Shown here in pieces: positions 59,102-64,000 of a DNA stretch of 64,000 nucleotides; within the stretch, counting starts at the first letter, position 1; each line of letters begins with the position of its first letter. Source of the DNA: Pseudovirgaria hyperparasitica (Eukaryota; Ascomycota; Dothideomycetes; Acrospermales; Acrospermaceae). Below the pieces are notes generated by a model. The model ran no database searches, was not told the DNA's origin, and saw only the letters and a list, made by a program, of their open reading frames with translations. The stretch spans positions 1 through 64,000 of the forward strand of contig NW_022985572.1 in the NCBI RefSeq assembly GCF_010093815.1, written 5' to 3'. Position numbers and translations under genes: made by a program.

Positions 59102-60747
59102 ATGCAATCCAACAATAAAGGTCACGTAGTCGAATTCCACTACGACGTCAGTCCACTCCAGTCCTAAGCCTGCGAGGCCAACCACGTGTCCGCCGCACCC
59201 CCCAAACAATCTGACCTCAATCCAGATCTCCTGCCCATTCGCATACATAGCATCGACAAAGCAAGTCAACAGATCCGCCAGATCAAAATCTCAGTCTTTA
59301 CTTACACCAACACAGAATCGAAGCCCTCGCCGCCCGCACAAACGCCCGTCTCATCTACCGTCCTACTCTCCTGGGCGCCATCTATCGTCTGACAGAAGCG
59401 CCCCAGGGCGCCGCCGGCTCCGCATCCGACGTCTTCAACAGCACTAAAAAAGCAGTGACTTCGCGTGCCCTCGAGCGTACTATTGCCCGTCATGGCATCC
59501 CGTACACCGAGCCGCCGCAGCACCCGATGAAGACGACTGCGGCGCTGCGGTTGTTGTATTGTGTCTCTGAGGAAGACAGGGGGAGACTGACGCAGGCGCT
59601 GTTTACGGCGTACTGGGTGCAGGGGAGGAAGATTGGAGAGCAAGCTGTCTTGATAGCGGCGGTCAGGGACGCAGCGGTGGCGCACGCGCAGGCAGTGATT
59701 GAGGCGATTGAGAATGGACAATTTGAGACGCAGCGCGAGAGGAGGATGCTGGAGGATGCGACGAATCAGGCTGTTGAGCGTGGCGCGCCTGGTGTGCCTG
59801 GGTTTTGGATCCCGGATGTCAAGCGGTTGTTTTGGGGCCAGGATCGAATGCATTTTGTGGAGGCTACGCTGCGTGCACTGAACGCTGGACTAGGAGGCCT
59901 GGAGGCTTGGGAGAGAATAGGTGCGCCGCTGAGGAGTCTTGTGCCAAGATGTCTTGCGAAGCAGGATTGTGTGCCGGACGGAGAGGAGGTTAAGGTGGAG
60001 TTTTGGTTTGACTTCTCGTCGCCGTGGGCGTTTCTGGGGTGGACGCAGCTGGAGGCATTGAGACGGCGGTTTGGGACTAGATTGAGCATTGACATGAAGC
60101 CGTTTCTGCTGGGGATCTTGTTCCGCGAGATTGGGGCCCCGGATGCGCCGATGACTGCGTACAGCAAGCAGAAGAGAAACTATTCAATGCTAGATCACGG
60201 CGATTGGGTGAGGTGGTGGAATGCGGTGGGCGCGCAAGAGAAAGAGGGAGACAGGCAGATCAGCTTTCACTGGGCAGACAAGTTTCCGATTCGCACGCCG
60301 ACAGTTTTGAGGGTGAGCTTGGTGGAGCCGGGCACTACAGGGGTGCTATGTGAGTTGTTCAAGGGCTCAAGATCGAACTTTATGCTGACGACAGCAGATC
60401 GAGCGTGCTGGGAGAGGAATATGGATATGTCAGTTGACGATGTCGTCAGGCAGGTCCTCACCGAGGCAGGATTTGATGGCAATGCGCTTCTTGCAAAATC
60501 CAACGAGCCGAAGTACAAAGCTGAGCTGCGTGCGCGGACAAAAGAGGCCAAAGACGCGGGACTCTGTGGCGTGCCTACCTACCGTATCTTTCGCAGAAAG
60601 GCTGGACAGGATGATGATGCTTGGAAACAGGCTGGTGATCTTGTTTGGGGACAAGACGAGATGGGTGTTGTCGAAGATTTGATTGCTGGCTGGGATGGGA
60701 GTGGCGTCGCTGAATCCAGTGTGACGCAGGAAAGAAGTAGACTGTAG
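59102..60747 (+). CDS. Tandem DSBA-fold protein (HCCA isomerase / kappa-GST-like), 503 aa, three exons
   Basis: Each half resembles 2-hydroxychromene-2-carboxylate isomerase and kappa-class GST, which are glutathione-dependent DSBA-like enzymes. Exons: 59102-59146, 59226-59260, 59316-60747; the total of 1512 nt is in frame. The first intron (79 nt) is GT-AG. The second (55 nt, 59261-59315) is GC-AG with the classical donor GCAAGT, needed to join CPFAYIASTK to IEALAARTNARLIYRPTLLG. Half one begins VEFHYDISCPFAYIAST and half two (from about residue 246) begins VEFWFDFSSPWAFLGWTQLE; both then have a PTLLG/PFLLG-like block after the second strand. The active-site position reads SCPF in half one and SSPW in half two, so there is no CxxC, as in HCCA isomerase/kappa GST and unlike true DsbA. 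The first half also contains VPGFWIPDVKRLFWGQDRMH and the second VPTYRIF and VWGQDEMG, the conserved cis-Pro and C-terminal motifs. The substrate is unknown. Confidence 0.88.
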
Positions 60748-61327
60748 TCAGACTTGCAATTTTGGCTGCAGGCAACGATGACAAAATGTGTTCGCTGAGG
60801 CCGTGAAGATATTCGGTTATACGCAGCAGAGGCATGATTCCGGTCACGCTCGTCTAAGCAAAAAGTAACCCATAACGTCCTATAGCAAGTCATGAATCAT
60901 ATGTCACATAGGATAGCGGGATGTTAATACTGATACTACGGATGAGTCCTCTACGTCGTCACGATCGCAGACATGCTTCATATCCTGAATCACTGGTTGA
61001 CGTTGTCCGCAAAGAGATGCTTGCAATAGCACGAGCTTATAGAGATCCTGCATAGGGCTTGTAGTATCTACGAGTGACGATACAGAGGTAATCGCAAACG
61101 GTAAGGATGATGTCGTGACAACAACTAATGATAGAACTCTTAGCGTAGCACTCCTCAACCCCTGAAGCAGTAAGTAGGTGAGGTGAGTCCGAGTTTCGAC
61201 CGCTGACATAATCCATCACCACTCCAATTACCTTCAGTAGGCTCAATTCACCCTACCACCACCCTACCGGTGTTCGAATTCCCCCTCCGTCCCACGAACG
61301 AAGAGCACAGCACATCCATATTCCGCC
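60748..61327. other. Intergenic region, no gene seen
   Basis: About 580 bp lie between two + strand genes. Short open frames on the minus strand do not look like protein. A CCACC-rich stretch just before the p24 start may belong to its promoter or leader. Confidence 0.4.
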
Positions 61328-62279
61328 ATGCTGCTCACCTCCTCCTTGATCCCGCTAGCCCTGGCCCTCGCCGGGCTAGCCAGCGCGCATAACATCCAAA
61401 TGAAGGCACACACACGCGAATGTTTCCACGAGATGCTGCACCGCGACGACCGCATGACGGTCACGTTCCAGGTCGGCGACCGGGAGTTTGGCGGAAGTGG
61501 GAATCTGGATATTGATTTCTTTGTGCGTCCTGGCGGCTCCTCCTGTTACCGTTACATCCCCATGCGAAGAAGAACAATTGCTTTGCCATGGGATTGACAA
61601 GTGCTAACTCTGGGGGGTTGCCTCTGTAGATCTACAACCCTTCTTCAGTAGCCCAGGTCGCCCAATTAGGCGTGTCCTCGGGCGACCACTCCTTCACCGC
61701 GACCCAGGACGGGAAATACGAATACTGCTTCAGTAACGAGGCGTGGAGCAGCACGACAAAGGAAGTCTCCTTCAACGTCCATGGCATCGTGTACGTCTCC
61801 GAAGCCGACGCTCCACAGGAACCTCTGGAGAAAGAAGGTAATACCCTCACAACTCAATGCTATGTCTCTATGCGAAGCTCAACTCCACACGACATCCAGA
61901 TTTCAAACATAGCACAAGAGAAAACTAGCTAACACAAATCCCAGTCCGAGCCCTCTCCGATGCCGTAGCTAGCATCAAAGACGAACAAGGCTACATCGTC
62001 GTGCGCGAACGCACGCATCGCAACACGGCCGAGAGCACAAACGCTCGCGTCAAATACTGGAGTATCTTTCAACTGGTCATCCTGTTCGGCGAGGCCTTGT
62101 TTCAGGTCTGGTGGCTTAAGCGGTTTTTCGAGGTACGTGGCATATGACACACATACATATTTGATAAACACTATTGTGGAGAAGAGGCCTGCGATGGAAT
62201 ACAGCAGATGAGGACATGGAAAATTCTAGAGAGCGACAGAGAGCTGATGAGGGACTCGCAGGTCAAGCGCGTTGTTTAA
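61328..62279 (+). CDS. p24 family ER-Golgi cargo receptor (EMP24/GP25L), 202 aa, four exons
   Basis: p24 proteins cycle between ER and Golgi in COPII/COPI vesicles and sort cargo such as GPI-anchored proteins. Exons: 61328-61522, 61630-61837, 61945-62132, 62262-62279; introns of 107, 107 and 129 nt, all GT-AG; the sum of 609 nt is in frame. The protein has a signal peptide (MLLTSSLIPLALALAGLASA) and a GOLD domain with the paired cysteines (RECFHEML and YEYCFSNEAWS). Next come a coiled-coil segment (VRALSDAVASIKDEQGYIVV, then RERTHRNTAESTN), one membrane span (YWSIFQLVILFGEALFQVWW) and the cytosolic tail LKRFFEVKRVV. The FF pair and the dibasic/hydrophobic VKRVV end are the COPII and COPI signals. 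The last exon is only 18 nt (VKRVV plus stop); acceptance of a nearer acceptor at 62207 would add 18 residues before VKRVV. Confidence 0.9.
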
Positions 62280-62788
62280 AAGAGTACATTTTTGGAAAGG
62301 CTGGCTGGACGGAAGGGCGGGACAAAGAAGGAGATCCATGACTATAGGGTAGGTATCTGGTCACGAAAATGAGGAGAATGGCGTGCAGTCATTGTAGTCG
62401 ATGGATGCAGGTTCTTGTGAATCTGTATCCACCAAGGGGCACAACAGCACTTTAGGAAGTGATGACGCAAACGAGGAGGGCAATTTATCAGCACACTGAC
62501 GAGTCTGGCAGGTGTGACCGTCTGTACATTCATCATTTGTACTGCCACAAGACACAACGGTGGGAGGTGTAAAGGGTCGTCTGCGATGGAGAAATAAGAA
62601 TTACATGTATACCATACACAAACGAAAAGCTATACCAGGGTATCCAGCAACGACAAATTAACATATACACAGAACGAAGGATCCTTCTAGCCTCCCTCGT
62701 CTCATCACAAGCTCTCCCTATTACTCGCAAATGCAACCCATGCATCCATCGTTCAGTTCTCGATCGATTCTCAGCCCTGTCCCTCCAA
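62280..62788. other. Convergent 3' intergenic region
   Basis: About 510 bp lie between the stop codons of the p24 gene (+) and the PhoD-like gene (-). Only shadow open frames are present. It should hold both 3' untranslated regions. Confidence 0.45.
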
Positions 62789-64000
62789 TTACCAGTGCGT
62801 CCCCTGCTGCGCATGTCCCTTAGCATCCAGCGCAGGCACTGAGAATCCATATCCCTCAGTCTTGCCTTCACGGTCCTTGGGCGAGATCTCTACTCGCAAC
62901 GTAACATCGAGTCCGTATGTGCCGCACAGACCCGTGCGATGCAGTCCAGATGCCGCAGGGTGCTTCGTGCCAGCATCTTTCTCACCGTTATGAATCGCAT
63001 GTCGTGTGTTTGCCTTCTTCTCCAACGTGTTGGACACGTCTGCAGTAGCTCCATTTGTAGCAGGAGCCACAGTGCCATCGGCAGGTGCGAGGGTGGATGC
63101 GGCGAGCTGGCCTGGCTCATGCGACTCGTCGATAATGGCGTAGTTACGGGACGGCATCGTCGCGTTATTCGCATCCGCAGTCTTCTTAGCCGGGGCATCG
63201 CCGTTTGCATGGTCAGCACGACCCGGATCGCGGTCAAAAATCTCGAGCAGAGTCTCATCAGTCTCGTGATCGAGATGGTGGATCTTGTTGCGGCGAGCAA
63301 GTAGATTGGCGACTGCCTGTGGTGGTGGCTTGTTCGTGATGGCCGAGGAGATGATGTTGGGCATGTAGCGGTAGTCGCGTTCGGCTGGGATCTGTTGTTT
63401 AGGGTTGGAGAAGAAGCGGCCGATGGCAGCGAGATGAACATCGCCACCAAGAATGGAGACGCGGACGGAGTGTTGTTTAGAGAGCTCTTGCAGGCGGTGT
63501 ATGAGTTCCTTGCGCTCGTGCTTGTGCTGATGGGCGGTGTAGTGGTCGTCGAGGTCGTCGAGGAGATCGACGTTGCCGTCGAACTTGTTAAAGAGTCCAC
63601 CAGCAATACCAAAGCGCTTGTTCAACAAACGGATTGGCGCGATCACCGGGGAAGAAAGGATGTTCTCGAGCCACTGGAGTCGTGGGTATGCAATGGGCAC
63701 ACCGAGTAGAAGAACTAGATGCTTGACATCAGGTGCGGCAGATAGCTCTCTTGAGATCGTGTCGAAGATCATTTTGTAAGTCTCCGGATAGTTGATTTGG
63801 TGACGCGTTCGCTCAATACGGGCATCAAGCCCAGCGAATGCAATTCTGGCACCGAGTTGGCAATAGATAGACCGACTCTTCTCGGCTACATACGGACCGG
63901 GCTTGCCACCAATTATGTAGGATGGATCCTCCTCAGTCTCTTCCAGTACGAAAGTGTCCTTCAGCTGTACAGCATCAGTACCAACAACACCTTCAGTATC
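62789..64000 (-). CDS. PhoD-like phosphatase domain protein, C-terminal 403 aa (5' part beyond the window)
   Basis: The frame is open from the right edge of the window to a stop at 62789, so the gene is cut at its 5' end by the window, not broken. The visible part begins DTEGVVGTDAVQLKDTFVLE and contains YIIGGKPGPYVAEKSRSIYC, QINYPETYKMIFDTISREL, the block HLVLLLGVPIAYPRLQWLEN and SILGGDVHLAAIGRFFSNPK, whose GDVH is a metal-binding signature of PhoD-type phosphoesterases. A disordered Ala/Asn/Asp-rich stretch and a final conserved segment (LHRTGLCGTYGLDVTLRVEI) follow. Fungal members of this family are large cytosolic or membrane-associated proteins of unknown substrate. It converges on the p24 gene. 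Confidence 0.85.
   Translation of the reverse strand, partial: DTEGVVGTDAVQLKDTFVLEETEEDPSYIIGGKPGPYVAEKSRSIYCQLGARIAFAGLDARIERTRHQINYPETYKMIFDTISRELSAAPDVKHLVLLLGVPIAYPRLQWLENILSSPVIAPIRLLNKRFGIAGGLFNKFDGNVDLLDDLDDHYTAHQHKHERKELIHRLQELSKQHSVRVSILGGDVHLAAIGRFFSNPKQQIPAERDYRYMPNIISSAITNKPPPQAVANLLARRNKIHHLDHETDETLLEIFDRDPGRADHANGDAPAKKTADANNATMPSRNYAIIDESHEPGQLAASTLAPADGTVAPATNGATADVSNTLEKKANTRHAIHNGEKDAGTKHPAASGLHRTGLCGTYGLDVTLRVEISPKDREGKTEGYGFSVPALDAKGHAQQGTHW

Noticed and set aside
61255-61300. GTTCGAATTCC as a tRNA B box
   Set aside because: No A box or acceptor pairing at the right distance upstream.
62890-63612. 240-aa minus-strand frame rich in Ser and Thr
   Set aside because: It is a frame-shifted shadow of the PhoD-like gene.
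1-64000. CRISPR array, or a Starship-type captain gene
   Set aside because: No spaced direct repeats of CRISPR type, and no recognisable tyrosine-recombinase (DUF3435) frame; vague traces near 2.1-2.9 kb were too degraded to name.

Overview
The window looks like a chromosome of a filamentous ascomycete (Pezizomycotina, possibly a dothideomycete; the class is a guess). The reasons are compact genes with short introns (most 46-129 nt), a fungal gene set (SHREC-type Clr2, Mep-type ammonium transporter, fungal PhoD-like phosphatase), and a mosaic of normal-GC gene blocks and AT-rich blocks. In the AT-rich blocks TpA is very frequent and CpA/TpG are nearly gone, which is the footprint of repeat-induced point mutation (RIP). 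All exon structures below were read by eye from splice sites and reading frames. Layout: 1-15.84 kb is a RIP-mutated repeat block. It holds an 18-bp tandem array (about 4.3-4.54 kb), a dead 7-kb chromodomain-type Ty3/Gypsy element with about 494-bp LTRs (7.04-14.04 kb) and degenerate tandem repeats. At its edge is an intact divergent catabolic pair: D-galactonate dehydratase (15945-17248, -) and a DapA-family aldolase (17552-18643, +). These would form consecutive steps of galactonate breakdown. 18.6-25.1 kb is gene-poor, with relic sequence and a few coding-like fragments. 25.1-31.1 kb holds a second divergent pair, an SNF2-family ATPase with a C-terminal Cys-rich PHD-like module and a Clr2-like silencing protein, which together recall the SHREC silencing complex. 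A Mep2-type ammonium transporter (32422-33982, +) converges on tubulin-folding cofactor D (34081-37779, -). 37.92-49.62 kb is a nested transposon: a Mutator-like DNA element (about 210-bp terminal inverted repeats, 8-bp target duplication CGCTACGC) whose transposase was hit by an 8-kb chromodomain Ty3/Gypsy element (two 238-bp LTRs, 5-bp duplication ATAAG). It carries a 680-base assembly gap. The whole 11.7 kb split a roughly 230-bp divergent promoter between cofactor D and the DNA polymerase delta subunit POLD3/Cdc27 (49713-51290). 51.6-64 kb is ordinary genic sequence: an Alr4036-type FMN protein, two unrecognised nuclear-looking proteins that each have an in-frame UAG followed by a long open extension, a tandem DSBA-fold (HCCA isomerase/kappa-GST-like) protein with a GC-AG intron, a p24 cargo receptor with an 18-nt last exon, and the 3' part of a PhoD-like phosphatase gene that runs off the right edge. 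I saw no tRNA, rRNA or CRISPR array. The most interesting points are the nested insertion inside a divergent promoter, the SNF2-PHD/Clr2 pair, the two UAG-interrupted genes and the residual dinucleotide pattern in the RIP blocks.
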